Assembly (NCBI RefSeq): GCF_029338175.1
Contig: NZ_CP119862.1
Location: 4,682,839-4,746,838, forward strand
Direction: 5' to 3'
DNA from: Citrobacter enshiensis
GTDB taxonomy: Bacteria; Pseudomonadota; Gammaproteobacteria; Enterobacterales; Enterobacteriaceae
Length of the DNA stretch: 64,000 bases
The notes beneath the pieces were generated by a model, which worked only from the letters and a program-made list of their open reading frames with translations, made no database searches and was not told the origin of the DNA. Below, one piece after another: positions 1 to 8,141 of this stretch (position 1 is its first letter; each line of letters begins with the position of its first letter). The translations under genes and the position numbers were made by a program.

Positions 1-295
1 TATTGCCATCAAATACCCACTCTCCGCGAATATCCGCCCGGCGATTAGCTGTTGTATCCGGAACCTCTGCCACACTCAGATTTTCAGGCCATAGCATAGA
101 AACATCTTTGCTAATACTACGGATAATATTATCGCTGTCGTAAGTGAATTTTATTGTGTCTGCTGAAAATAGCTTTTGGCTTTCGTACCACTCCTGACCC
201 CCCTCAGAAAATAAAAATAATACGTTGTGTTTTGCAAGTTCCATTTGCTCAGCGGTGGCGGGATTACCACGGCTGAAATTTTTAATATTTTGCAT
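1..295 (-). CDS. Tail fibre assembly protein (Tfa family), 3' part missing
   Basis: Reading leftward from an ATG at 293-295 gives a product beginning MQNIKNFSRGNPATAEQ and running open to the window edge. Residues from about 55 (YDSDNIIRSISKD, then ADIRGEWVFDGN) resemble the Caudovirales tail fibre assembly family, whose members help fibre C-termini fold or trimerise. It lies directly after the fibre gene, the same relation as P2 genes H and G. The gene is cut by the window, so length and C-terminus are unknown. Confidence 0.8.
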   Translation of the reverse strand, partial: MQNIKNFSRGNPATAEQMELAKHNVLFLFSEGGQEWYESQKLFSADTIKFTYDSDNIIRSISKDVSMLWPENLSVAEVPDTTANRRADIRGEWVFDGN

Positions 296-313
296 GGTTA
301 GTTATTCCCTTTG

Positions 314-2011
314 TTATTGCCCAATGACAAACCAACCCCGTGAAGGGAAAAAAATCTGTAATGTGCGGCGGTAAACATTATCAGGAACACGATCCCCGTC
401 GTTCTGGGTCAGCCCTGTCAGTACATACCCGGCCTGATCATTAAACCCACCAAACGGAACAGTCTGAACCAGTGCGGATTCAACCGCGCCAAATCTGACA
501 TTCGAAACAAAGTTCTGGTTAACCCAGTCCCACGTTGCACGGGTATTAATGTTGTTGTCACGTGAGGAAAAGTTTGCACTGAGCCAGTCATGAAGCCATC
601 CGCTCCATCTGGTGCCATAAACACTTCCATCGGGTGTATATGCAGCAGCACCGGCTCTCAGGTAACCTGGTACAGACCAGTCACCGTTATTGAGATTGAA
701 TGACGCTATACGAGTTTGCCCAGCACCGGAACCTTTACCAAAGATACGAAACTCTGCGCCCAGGAGGTCTATGTTGACGTCAGCACCCGATTGCGTGTTC
801 ACAATAGAATATTGTGGACTGTCGCCATTTGACGTTTTAATTGTTACACCAGACTCAGACAACGCCAGTGGTCCCGTCATCGTGTCGCCATTTTTTTGGA
901 CAGCATTAGCGGCCCTGTCAACCGTAGTCTTTAAACCGATATTCTGGACAAATAAAGCCGGATTTGGGATATCAGAACCATTGCGGTCTTTTGCCAGTCG
1001 CGCATTCGCATTATCCATCGCGATTTTTACTGCTTTCGGCGTTGCGGCCTGTTCTTCGCTGACGCTGTCTGTCGCACTGTTCAGGCGCGTAAAACCCTTT
1101 TCGCTGGTTGACGCGTCCGGGTGATTTCGGGACTGTTCATGTTTTTTCAGCGCATCACTGGCCTGTTGTTCGTCCAGAGTACCTTTGGGGCGCAAGTCCG
1201 TGATGTTGCCAGCGGCATCAATACTGGCGAGCGCAAAAACATAATGTTGCACGCCGTTACTGACATAATCAGCGACATTTTCCGCAACCGTGATTTTACT
1301 TTGTGCAACCCATTCACTGGTCAGCGTCCCGGTCCAACTGACATCAAGCCAGACCTTTGTCAGCTTCGCAGATGCGGTAATGTTCAGGTCTGCGGGCAAT
1401 TCAGCACGCAGCCCGGCAACGTATCCGACCCCCTTTGTGACAAAAAATTGATTGCCGGACTTTGCGACCAGATAGCCCGAATCAAAAAATGCAGCTATCC
1501 CATAAAGATCGATATTTTCTCGGCGCTGGCGTTCATCCATTGCCGCCAGGCGGGCAGTGAAATCAATCTGCCATGTCTCTGCCGGGGTGGTAATTTCCGT
1601 TGCTTCCCTGGCTCCGCTGTATTCCATCAGCATGGAACGAACCAGCACGTTTCCCTGTTGGCCGTTCGCATTTTTTATTTTGCGCTGGGTCGGAGCGTGA
1701 ATAATCATCGCCAGTGTACCGGTGGCTTTATTTGCCAGCCCTATCCAGTTGAAATCGTAATCGCCCACATCCGCCCCCATAGTGACGGAATAAACGACAG
1801 CATTTTCATTCACAACGCCGGTTTTACTTACCGGCAGGCGATCGACAATTTTATCCGCTGCGGGAATTGTCTCAGTATTATCAATTGGCTTATCGGTATC
1901 CAGCCCCGGGATATACGCGAAAATAAATTCATCCAGCACGACGGGCTGATTATTAATTGCCTGCTGGGCTTTCCATTCTGAAAATACTTTTGTAATAACG
2001 GCCTGTGACAT
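314..2011 (-). CDS. H: Tail fibre protein, P2 gpH-like
   Basis: A 565-residue protein. The N-terminal 150 or so residues (MSQAVITKVFSEWK, later EYSGAREATEITTPAETWQIDFTARL) match the conserved baseplate-attachment part of P2-type gpH fibres. A middle region carries the short collagen-like or fibre repeat block around ASTSEKGFTRLNSATDSVSEEQAATPKAVK. The C-terminal 130 residues form the receptor-binding tip, ending PSRGWFVIGQ. It is shorter than P2 gpH, as expected for a module whose distal end is often exchanged. It follows gpI by 11 bases and precedes the assembly gene, forming the end of the tail operon. Receptor specificity cannot be read from the sequence. Confidence 0.9.
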   Translation of the reverse strand: MSQAVITKVFSEWKAQQAINNQPVVLDEFIFAYIPGLDTDKPIDNTETIPAADKIVDRLPVSKTGVVNENAVVYSVTMGADVGDYDFNWIGLANKATGTLAMIIHAPTQRKIKNANGQQGNVLVRSMLMEYSGAREATEITTPAETWQIDFTARLAAMDERQRRENIDLYGIAAFFDSGYLVAKSGNQFFVTKGVGYVAGLRAELPADLNITASAKLTKVWLDVSWTGTLTSEWVAQSKITVAENVADYVSNGVQHYVFALASIDAAGNITDLRPKGTLDEQQASDALKKHEQSRNHPDASTSEKGFTRLNSATDSVSEEQAATPKAVKIAMDNANARLAKDRNGSDIPNPALFVQNIGLKTTVDRAANAVQKNGDTMTGPLALSESGVTIKTSNGDSPQYSIVNTQSGADVNIDLLGAEFRIFGKGSGAGQTRIASFNLNNGDWSVPGYLRAGAAAYTPDGSVYGTRWSGWLHDWLSANFSSRDNNINTRATWDWVNQNFVSNVRFGAVESALVQTVPFGGFNDQAGYVLTGLTQNDGDRVPDNVYRRTLQIFFPSRGWFVIGQ

Positions 2012-2022
2012 AGGTCATTCCT

Positions 2023-2616
2023 CTACTTCAAACTTGCGCTGTACGTTGCTTCGGACTGGTTGTTCACATCGCCCAGGGTGGCAGGCCAGCAAATATATTC
2101 CCCCTGATACCAGCCGATATTGATATTCAGCGGCAGGGCGGTGATCACTTCAAACCGGTAGCGGCGACATGTGCGCCCGTATTTACGGATGATTTCCAGT
2201 AACAGATCACCATTTTCAGCAATCTGGTTGTTTGTCACGCGAACGACAATAACGTCCCAGTCAAGACCGTCCTGTCTTTCCAGCAATTCAACGTAACCAA
2301 TCCCCAGTCGCTCAAAAATGGCAATAAAGCCCGCCACTTCTCCGGCCTGCTGCGCATTGATAAATGCGTAATTCACCCGTTTGCGGTAGATGTCGAGCGG
2401 TTCACCCTTAAACCTGTCTATGTCACGTTCCCAGGCAATCAGATTTAACAACGGCTCCGGGCAGACCAGTGGGTCAAACTGTTTTAACGGCCAGGTGATC
2501 CACCCGTACACCTGCGACCAGAACTTCACGCAGGCACGCAGCAGCCTGGCGGGGTCGCCTTTGTTCATCCACGACGGCAATTTAAGACCGGCAAGCAACT
2601 TCGCGAAATCAGTCAT
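2023..2616 (-). CDS. I: Baseplate / tail-tip protein gpI
   Basis: The chosen ATG at 2616 gives MTDFAKLLAGLKLPSWM, overlaps the gpJ stop by eight bases and yields 197 residues; a longer frame opens only from a TTG. The family (phage tail protein I) connects gpJ to the fibre gpH in contractile tails. The C-terminal part NINIGWYQGEYICWPATLG is variable in this family and may be fibre-specific. Order J-I-H is that of P2. Confidence 0.88.
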   Translation of the reverse strand: MTDFAKLLAGLKLPSWMNKGDPARLLRACVKFWSQVYGWITWPLKQFDPLVCPEPLLNLIAWERDIDRFKGEPLDIYRKRVNYAFINAQQAGEVAGFIAIFERLGIGYVELLERQDGLDWDVIVVRVTNNQIAENGDLLLEIIRKYGRTCRRYRFEVITALPLNINIGWYQGEYICWPATLGDVNNQSEATYSASLK

Positions 2617-3793
2617 TTTTAACCTCAACCGTTAACCCTGACAGTCGTGGGACTGACAGTTCGCTGACAATATCCGTCAGTGAAAAACTCAGTGAATCGA
2701 CAACCGGAAAAGCTTTGTGGATCTCCCGCCCCAGATTCGAAAAGGAATAGCGCGAATAGGGCTGCGTTTTTTTTACGTCGTAATTGGCGTTCTCACGAAA
2801 AGCACAACGAATCAGGTCGGTAATACCGGTTTTTAACTTGCTCAGGTCTTCCACTTCCATGTTTTCCACGCTTTCGATGTAGACCGTTACCGCCAGGGTG
2901 TGGCTGGTTTCCGGCATGGCATAACACTGCAAATCATCACCGTGTCCGTGGTGTCCCTGGGTATTCACATAATCGTTAACCGCATCAATAAAGGGCTGTG
3001 ATATTTCGCCGCTGTCCAGCAACAGGTAAGCATTTGCCGTCCCCGGCCCCCGTGGGGCATCGTGCAAAAAGTAAATACGATCAACGCTCAGGCCCAGAAC
3101 GCTGGCAATCATGCTGCGGTAGATAGCGTCAGAGTGGTAATTCCCCACCAGATTAAACTGGTTGCGGGTGCGGTCGCGCAGCTCGTCGTCGCTTTCCTCG
3201 TTAGCCCCCGGTGTAACAAGCCATTCGTCCTCGTTTACCGCGCTGGTAATCCCGGCCACCGCAACGGGTAAAATCCGGTAATAGCCTGGTGCAAGGTTGT
3301 AGCCGCTGCCGGTGCCGGTCGCTGTGACGGGAACAAGCCCGCTTTCAACCCCGGCAGCCAGCGTCACATCTTCATCCACGGCCAGCACGTAAACCACGCC
3401 GTTAATACGCTCCGTTTGCACCAGCGTTCCGGCAGGTACGACGACCACATCCGCCGCATTCAGCTTGTAGAACCGCAGCACGCCAGCAGCAGCACTGGCC
3501 GGTTTAGGCACGATATTGACCGCCCATGCCAACAAGCGCAGCATGGGACCGGTAGCGGTCGCAACAAACATATTGCGCAGCACCACATCGATCAGCGCGG
3601 CCCGCAGCCATAACACCGGCGTGGTGACAATCGTCGAAATCAACCGCCAGAAAGGCGACATTCTCGACGTGTTTGTGACGACCCCTTCCGCCTGCACGGT
3701 GGCCTTAAATGCTGCTGTAATTTCGGCTTCCGTTGCGGGCATCCCGCTGTCATTCAGCACCTTTTCAAAATCAACGTCTGGTTTCTCAGTCAT
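2609..3793 (-). CDS. J: Baseplate assembly protein gpJ
   Basis: A 394-residue protein of the Baseplate_J family (like P2 gpJ and Mu gp47). Long beta-rich stretches around residues 95-190 (LRFYKLNAADVVVVPAGTLVQ, EWLVTPGANEESDDELRDR) are typical. It is somewhat longer than P2 gpJ, which fits the HP1-type variant. It builds the baseplate wedge with the W-like protein upstream; the two genes overlap by eight bases (3786-3793), suggesting translational coupling. Confidence 0.9.
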   Translation of the reverse strand: MTEKPDVDFEKVLNDSGMPATEAEITAAFKATVQAEGVVTNTSRMSPFWRLISTIVTTPVLWLRAALIDVVLRNMFVATATGPMLRLLAWAVNIVPKPASAAAGVLRFYKLNAADVVVVPAGTLVQTERINGVVYVLAVDEDVTLAAGVESGLVPVTATGTGSGYNLAPGYYRILPVAVAGITSAVNEDEWLVTPGANEESDDELRDRTRNQFNLVGNYHSDAIYRSMIASVLGLSVDRIYFLHDAPRGPGTANAYLLLDSGEISQPFIDAVNDYVNTQGHHGHGDDLQCYAMPETSHTLAVTVYIESVENMEVEDLSKLKTGITDLIRCAFRENANYDVKKTQPYSRYSFSNLGREIHKAFPVVDSLSFSLTDIVSELSVPRLSGLTVEVKND

Positions 3794-4121
3794 AGTTAAC
3801 CTCTGTACTGACAGCGCCGAAATCGTAGGTTTCTGCCGTGATATACAACCGCGAAAGGGTTTCTTCGGTGATCACAATGGTTCCGGGGATCAGACGTTCG
3901 TCGCTTTCCACCAGTAAAGACAACTGGGTCAGGACGTCGCCGCGCATTGTCGGGCTGCGCTCACCGATGAGACGTGTGGTGATGCCGCTTTCCAGAATGC
4001 TGTGGATGATGTCCTGGGTGATGCTGTCGCGGTTATCGCAACGGCGCGGCTCGTTGCCACTGTCCAGCGTGAAATCTCCGTCAGTGATCAAAAGGTCGAT
4101 GTATAACGGTTCGGTACTCAT
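3786..4121 (-). CDS. Small baseplate wedge protein, gpW/gp25-position (DUF2590-like)
   Basis: A 111-residue acidic protein (MSTEPLYIDLLITDGDFTLDSG) between tape measure and gpJ. Position and size match P2 gpW and the gp25-like wedge proteins; the sequence looks more like the DUF2590 proteins of HP1-type phages than P2 gpW. ARSPT-type gp25 motifs are only weakly visible (LIGERSPTMRGDV). Its ATG overlaps the end of gene T. Confidence 0.7.
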   Translation of the reverse strand: MSTEPLYIDLLITDGDFTLDSGNEPRRCDNRDSITQDIIHSILESGITTRLIGERSPTMRGDVLTQLSLLVESDERLIPGTIVITEETLSRLYITAETYDFGAVSTEVNYD

Positions 4122-6097
4122 CCTGCGTTAAGCTCCTGCCATTCAGCCAACTGGGCCGGGGTAATTCCATTAGGGGCGGTGATATAGGTGTCACCCCATG
4201 TTTTACGGTTATCAATAGCGGTCTTGCTGTCGGATTTAACCTGGCTCATCAGCCCGCCGCGTGGGATGTCTGCATTAATCTGACCACCTGCCAGCAAAGG
4301 CGCACCGGTCATTTTTGGCGATGCTGCAGCTGCACTGGCGGCGATTGCTGATTGAGGCATATCGGCTTTTACGTCGATATTCACACCAGGCAGTTTGTTT
4401 AACTTCTCCACAATCCAGCTGTAGGCCGACGTAAATCCATCGGTGATGGATGCCCAGACCTCGACAAACACCTGCCCCACCTGTCTGGCAACATCCATCA
4501 CCCATTCAAAGGCTTTTGTGTCCATCAGCGCGGCGGTCAGTTCTTCCCAGTGCGTCACGACATACCAGACCCCCACGGCCAGCAGCGCCAGTGCGGCAAT
4601 AATCAGGGTGATAGGGCTGGTCAAAACCTGCATGGCGACACCGGCGAACATGGTCGCCATACCGTAAACACGCATGGCGACAGCTCCGGCATTTAACACA
4701 GCATTCCAGGCAACAAGCGCAATTCGACACACACCCGCCCAGAGCGCCAGTAATTTTGACTGGACCCACAATGCAGCCAGACCAATGCGGGTTGTAAGCA
4801 AGGACGGGCGTAGCATGTTTAAGGTCCACAACAGGGCTTTCCATGCCCCCCCCAACACTTTGGCGATACCTGTCAGCCCCATCATGGTGAAACCAAACAC
4901 CCCCATTACGATGTTGGTTGCAGCACCGGCCAGACCGAACGACAACACCGCCAGAGTGATATAACCCAGCCAGCGGGCAATATTCGGGAACATATCCAGC
5001 CAGCGGGCAAATTTGGTCCCCACGTCGGCAACACCGTTCATCAGAGGCGAAAGGATGGGGATCAGCGTGTTACCAATCGCCACACGAATGGCGAAGAAAG
5101 ACGCTTTGATTCGCTCCCACGGCGCGGCCATTTGTTCGGCCATTTCCTGGGCGCGTTTCATGCCGTCGTTGCGGCCCAGCTCGGTGATGCTGCGATTAAG
5201 ATTGTTTTGCTGTCCGTACAGTTTTTTGATGACATCCGCACCGCCACCGAACGCATCATCCAGTGCCTGCTGGGCTTTGACGTTTCCTTCAATGCTCTGG
5301 CCGTATTTGTCCTGGAGTTTTTGCAGAATATCGCCCATCGGCAGCATTTTGCCGGTGGCATCAACAAAGCTCATGCCCAGCTTTTCAGCGGCAGCTGGGG
5401 CGCTGCGTAAAAACTCCTCGTAGACCCCGCTGGCCTCCGTTCCCAGTGTGCGCGAAAGCGTACCCAGCACGGCGAACTGCTCATCCAGGCTGATACCGAA
5501 GTCAGCACCGGCGTTTCTTGTCCCCTCGATAAGCTCCTGCATGGTCTGCATTTTCACGCCGAAGTTTTGCACCATCCAGGCGGTTTTACCTGCCAGCTCT
5601 TCAGCAAAACCAACATGGCCCAGACTGGATAACTCGCTGTTAAAACGGGATGCCATAGCGCTGATATACTCTGCGGCCTCCTCGCCAGTGGCTTTAACGC
5701 CTGCTGCAAGGGTATTGGCTGCGATGGTGACGCGGGGCAGGTCGGCATCAGAAAGACCGGCCATCGCCCCTTTGATCGCATAGCTTGAATTGACCACATC
5801 AACTGCGCTTTTACCGTAGCGAATGCTGAATTTCAGGGCTTCGCTGGACAGCTGCTTCAGCGTGTTTTCTGTCACGCCTTTGGCGCCCACTTCGGCAAGC
5901 GCTGCATTCATTTCATATGCCGGACCCACCACGCCCGCGATGGACTGCGCCACGCCCCAGACGGCTGCCGCACCGATGCCGATTTTTGTAAAAGACTCCT
6001 GCGACTTTTCCGCAAAGCCGGTCAGCGAAGACTGAGCCGTCTTTAATGGCCGCGTCAGCTTATCAATCAGGCTTAATGTAAAATCCAGGTGGCTCAT
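4118..6097 (-). CDS. T: Tail tape measure protein gpT
   Basis: A 659-residue protein that sets tail length and passes into the host at DNA ejection. The N-terminal half has the TP901/P2 tape measure signature (SQESFTKIGIGAAAVWGVAQSI, LGTLSRTLGTEASGVYEEFLRSAPAAAEKLG). Residues of about 365-510 form several strongly hydrophobic segments (WLGYITLAVLSFGLAGAA, PITLIIAALALLAVGVWYVV) expected for membrane insertion. It is shorter than P2 T (about 815 residues), predicting a shorter tail. It begins two bases after the stop of the frameshifted chaperone. Confidence 0.93.
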   Translation of the reverse strand: MSHLDFTLSLIDKLTRPLKTAQSSLTGFAEKSQESFTKIGIGAAAVWGVAQSIAGVVGPAYEMNAALAEVGAKGVTENTLKQLSSEALKFSIRYGKSAVDVVNSSYAIKGAMAGLSDADLPRVTIAANTLAAGVKATGEEAAEYISAMASRFNSELSSLGHVGFAEELAGKTAWMVQNFGVKMQTMQELIEGTRNAGADFGISLDEQFAVLGTLSRTLGTEASGVYEEFLRSAPAAAEKLGMSFVDATGKMLPMGDILQKLQDKYGQSIEGNVKAQQALDDAFGGGADVIKKLYGQQNNLNRSITELGRNDGMKRAQEMAEQMAAPWERIKASFFAIRVAIGNTLIPILSPLMNGVADVGTKFARWLDMFPNIARWLGYITLAVLSFGLAGAATNIVMGVFGFTMMGLTGIAKVLGGAWKALLWTLNMLRPSLLTTRIGLAALWVQSKLLALWAGVCRIALVAWNAVLNAGAVAMRVYGMATMFAGVAMQVLTSPITLIIAALALLAVGVWYVVTHWEELTAALMDTKAFEWVMDVARQVGQVFVEVWASITDGFTSAYSWIVEKLNKLPGVNIDVKADMPQSAIAASAAAASPKMTGAPLLAGGQINADIPRGGLMSQVKSDSKTAIDNRKTWGDTYITAPNGITPAQLAEWQELNAG

Positions 6098-6098
6098 A

Positions 6099-6556
6099 TC
6101 ATTTTCCGGTCAGTGCAATGGCTATGCCTTCAGCCGTCTTATTGGCGCGAGTCTCGGCGAAATATTCATCCAGCCAGATGGCGCGGGCGATGCTCTCTTC
6201 GTCGTCGTTTTCGTGCGGGAGGTAGTAGCGGCGCAGGGCTAAATACTGCTCAAGCCCGTTCGTGCGAATGGCCGCCACCCGCGCCCTTAGTTTTTTACTT
6301 CGATCTCAAGCTTCGGTGAGTAAACCTCGTTCACCTTCTCGACGATCTGCATTTCACTGCCCGGGTACTGTTCCAGCAGCTTGTTTAAGGCCTCTTTCGA
6401 ATCAGGTGAAACGACGCGGCCCAGATAGGTGGCGATGGGCGCAACCTTGTTGGTCATGGTCATTTCGTTGATCAGGTTGTTGTAGGCGGTCTTGTTCGGC
6501 TCGAATGACAGCTCCACACCTGCAACGGTCATGACGATTTTGTTAGATTTACTCAT
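6099..6556 (-). CDS. Tail assembly chaperone fusion E+E' made by -1 frameshift
   Basis: Ribosomes that slip back one base at 6290-6296 leave the E frame at its last codon and continue through an open frame to TGA at 6099-6101. This adds 63 residues (LRARVAAIRTNGLEQYLALR to the end ALTGK) for a product of 152 residues. The extension ends two bases before the T start. A short plus long chaperone pair made by frameshifting just before the tape measure gene is the rule in long-tailed phages and is established for P2 E/E'. The extension has no good start codon of its own. The heptamer and open frame are seen; slippage is inferred. Confidence 0.82.
6287..6556 (-). CDS. Tail assembly chaperone, short form (gpE-like)
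   Basis: An 89-residue product (MSKSNKIVMTVAGVELSFEP to LEIEVKN) that ends at TAA immediately after a slippery heptamer. It belongs to the phage tail assembly chaperone group that coats the tape measure protein before tube polymerisation. P2 gpE is 91 residues. The ATG overlaps the end of Rz1 by four bases. Confidence 0.82.
   Translation of the reverse strand: MSKSNKIVMTVAGVELSFEPNKTAYNNLINEMTMTNKVAPIATYLGRVVSPDSKEALNKLLEQYPGSEMQIVEKVNEVYSPKLEIEVKN
6290..6296 (-). other. Programmed -1 frameshift site A AAA AAC
   Basis: On the minus strand the last sense codons of E read GTA AAA AAC before TAA, giving the canonical X XXY YYZ heptamer A AAA AAC in the correct phase. After slippage the next codon is CTA. 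A GC-rich stretch follows immediately (GGGCGCGGGTGGCGGCC) that could slow ribosomes. P2 uses a T-type slippery run at the same place. Confidence 0.82.
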
Positions 6557-6849
6557 TGTGCTAATTCCTTTCGCTGTCGGATGATGCCCACCAGGGCGTT
6601 ATGTCGGGCGGCGCAGTCGGTATACATTTGCCGATAGGCTGTCAGCGCCGCATCAAAGTCATTTCCGGTCGGCCCGGCCAGACGGGGCAGGGTGACCGGG
6701 CAAAGAGTCAGCTGGTTTTCCTGATAATTTTCGTTCGGCTTGATCTGCACTTTCGTTGAACAACCGGACGTAATCATCAGAAGCGCAAACGTTGCTAAAA
6801 ACCGGCTTAATGGTTTCCGTGCGGATAACCCGTTCAGTGTGGATCTCAT
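6553..6849 (-). CDS. Outer spanin lipoprotein, Rz1-like
   Basis: A 98-residue product in a different frame, largely nested in the 3' half of the Rz gene and running past it. The N-terminus has a basic patch (RKPLSR), hydrophobic core FLATFALLMI and lipobox TSGC, so Cys30 would be lipidated and the protein anchored in the outer membrane. The nested arrangement is diagnostic of Rz/Rz1 pairs, which fuse inner and outer membranes in the last step of lysis. Confidence 0.85.
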   Translation of the reverse strand: MRSTLNGLSARKPLSRFLATFALLMITSGCSTKVQIKPNENYQENQLTLCPVTLPRLAGPTGNDFDAALTAYRQMYTDCAARHNALVGIIRQRKELAQ

Positions 6850-7042
6850 TAGCTCTCAGCTCCGCGAGTTTTGCTTCCAGCGCTTCACCAGACTGCCGTG
6901 TCGCTTCCACGACAATCTGGCGCGTTTGTTCAGCCGTTTTATTGGCGGCCAGCTCCAGCTTTGCGTCATGCCAGTCATGCGCCTGCCATCCCGCTGACAT
7001 CGCAGCAATCAGAATCAGAAGCAGCCCCAGCAAATTACGCAT
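6659..7042 (-). CDS. Inner-membrane spanin, Rz-like
   Basis: A 127-residue protein with an N-terminal transmembrane anchor (RNLLGLLLILIAAMSAGW) followed by a heptad-rich periplasmic helix (residues about 25-80, KLELAANKTAEQTRQIVVEATRQ). The C-terminus contacts the Rz1-like lipoprotein encoded within the same DNA. Its ATG shares one base with the endolysin stop. The lysis cassette lies between tube and chaperone genes, not after L and X as in P2. Confidence 0.85.
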   Translation of the reverse strand: MRNLLGLLLILIAAMSAGWQAHDWHDAKLELAANKTAEQTRQIVVEATRQSGEALEAKLAELRANEIHTERVIRTETIKPVFSNVCASDDYVRLFNESADQAERKLSGKPADSLPGHPAPSGRADRK

Positions 7043-7380
7043 CAGCGCACCCCGTTATGCTCAAGGCTGAAATGGTTGCCGTCGGGCTTGCTGAAACGGC
7101 CACCCCACGAACCGCCCAGGGATTCCCAGTATTCGCCCAGCGGGCGATAGGCGGCGCTGTCGGTCTGATACTCACCGTTAACAAACAGGTTAAAATCCAC
7201 GGCAAGGCGCTGGGTATGCAGGCTGTTGGCAATGCCACTGCCTTTTTTAGCGTTTAGCGCGGCCTGTTCCGGTGTGCGGTACGCTTCGCCAAACGTCAGG
7301 CGGCAGCCCTTTTCTTCGGCAAAATGAATCAGGTTGGCGATCATTACCGTGAAAAGTTGCTGTTTTTCACTTAGTTTCAT
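7042..7380 (-). CDS. Endolysin, M15-family L,D-type endopeptidase
   Basis: The ATG at 7380 gives MKLSEKQQLFTVMIANLIHFAEEKG, 112 residues, overlapping the holin 3' end by 14 bases. The zinc site of the M15/VanY family is visible: His in SLHTQRLAVDFNLF with Asp seven residues on, and the distal His in DGNHFSLEHNG. T5 Lys and related phage enzymes cut the L-Ala-D-Glu peptide bond of peptidoglycan. P2 instead uses a glycosidase (gpK), so this is a lysis-module replacement. Confidence 0.85.
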   Translation of the reverse strand: MKLSEKQQLFTVMIANLIHFAEEKGCRLTFGEAYRTPEQAALNAKKGSGIANSLHTQRLAVDFNLFVNGEYQTDSAAYRPLGEYWESLGGSWGGRFSKPDGNHFSLEHNGVR

Positions 7381-7678
7381 GCTGTCCGTTTCCCCATCGT
7401 TTGAGATAAAAATCAACGCAGCGCTTTAAGCCTGCTTCAATAAACACGCTGCCCAGAATGCCCAGGGCGCAGGCCAGACCGATAACCACCAGTTCCGGCA
7501 TATCGGGAAATTTCAGCAGTGGAATTGCCGCCAGTGGCGCAACCGCAGACCCCAGAATCATGCGGCCAATCAGCAGCCGCGTTGTGATCTGCTCGTTGCT
7601 GACCATCAGTTGACCCAGTCCGATCACCGCCCCGATTAGCAGCAGTTTGGCTAATAGTGATGTTTCTCCATTTGGCAT
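7367..7678 (-). CDS. Holin
   Basis: A 103-residue protein with three likely membrane segments (LLAKLLLIGAVIGLGQLMV, ILGSAVAPLAAIPLL, LVVIGLACALGILGSVFI) and a polar, basic C-terminus (KRCVDFYLKRWGNGQHETK). Size, topology and position just before an endolysin identify a pore-forming holin that times lysis. No separate antiholin start is obvious. It resembles HP1/lambda-type holins more than P2 gpY in its neighbours. Confidence 0.82.
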   Translation of the reverse strand: MPNGETSLLAKLLLIGAVIGLGQLMVSNEQITTRLLIGRMILGSAVAPLAAIPLLKFPDMPELVVIGLACALGILGSVFIEAGLKRCVDFYLKRWGNGQHETK

Positions 7679-7682
7679 GTTG

Positions 7683-8138
7683 TTAGCCTTTCAGGTCGCG
7701 GGTATCGCGGGCTGACAGATACGGGACGCCATCAATCGCGACAAAATCTGGACTGGTCACCATGAATTTAATTTTCTTCGTGGTTTTACTGGCCTCGTTG
7801 GGGTTGATATTGACGATGTCAGACAGCGAAGGTACGCAGCCAAACACCTCGATCTTCTCTTCGTCCTCCCCTGCATTGGCGTAGAACAAAAAGTCCTTTG
7901 CCGGAATACCTCGCCAGGAACCTGCCGCGCGGGCCACGGCGGTAAACTTTTTAAAGTTCTGGGAATCAACTTCGATTTCCACATCCGCCGAAACTGACCC
8001 TTTCGTGTGGCCGTTCGGGATGCCACGCGACTGCGCAACCGCGCTGTTATCCGTAATGGTGACGGTGGCGTTTTCGACGTGAATCATGATGGCGTCGTAG
8101 TTCACATCGAACGATCCGCCGCTGATACGTTCAGTCAT
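7683..8138 (-). CDS. Tail tube protein (gpFII position, DUF2597-like)
   Basis: A 151-residue protein (MTERISGGSFDVNYDAIMIHVENATVTITDN) directly after the sheath gene. The pattern of a beta-rich 150-residue protein with SVSADVEIEVDSQNFKKFTAVARAAGSWRGIPAKDFLFYA fits the DUF2597 family of HP1-type phages, the presumed tube subunit. It is not closely like P2 FII at sequence level, so the identification rests on position and family memory. Confidence 0.78.
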   Translation of the reverse strand: MTERISGGSFDVNYDAIMIHVENATVTITDNSAVAQSRGIPNGHTKGSVSADVEIEVDSQNFKKFTAVARAAGSWRGIPAKDFLFYANAGEDEEKIEVFGCVPSLSDIVNINPNEASKTTKKIKFMVTSPDFVAIDGVPYLSARDTRDLKG

Positions 8139-8141
8139 TGA

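Noticed and set aside
1121-1981. A 286-codon plus-strand frame within the fibre gene
   Set aside because: Antisense of gpH with no plausible start context or domain.
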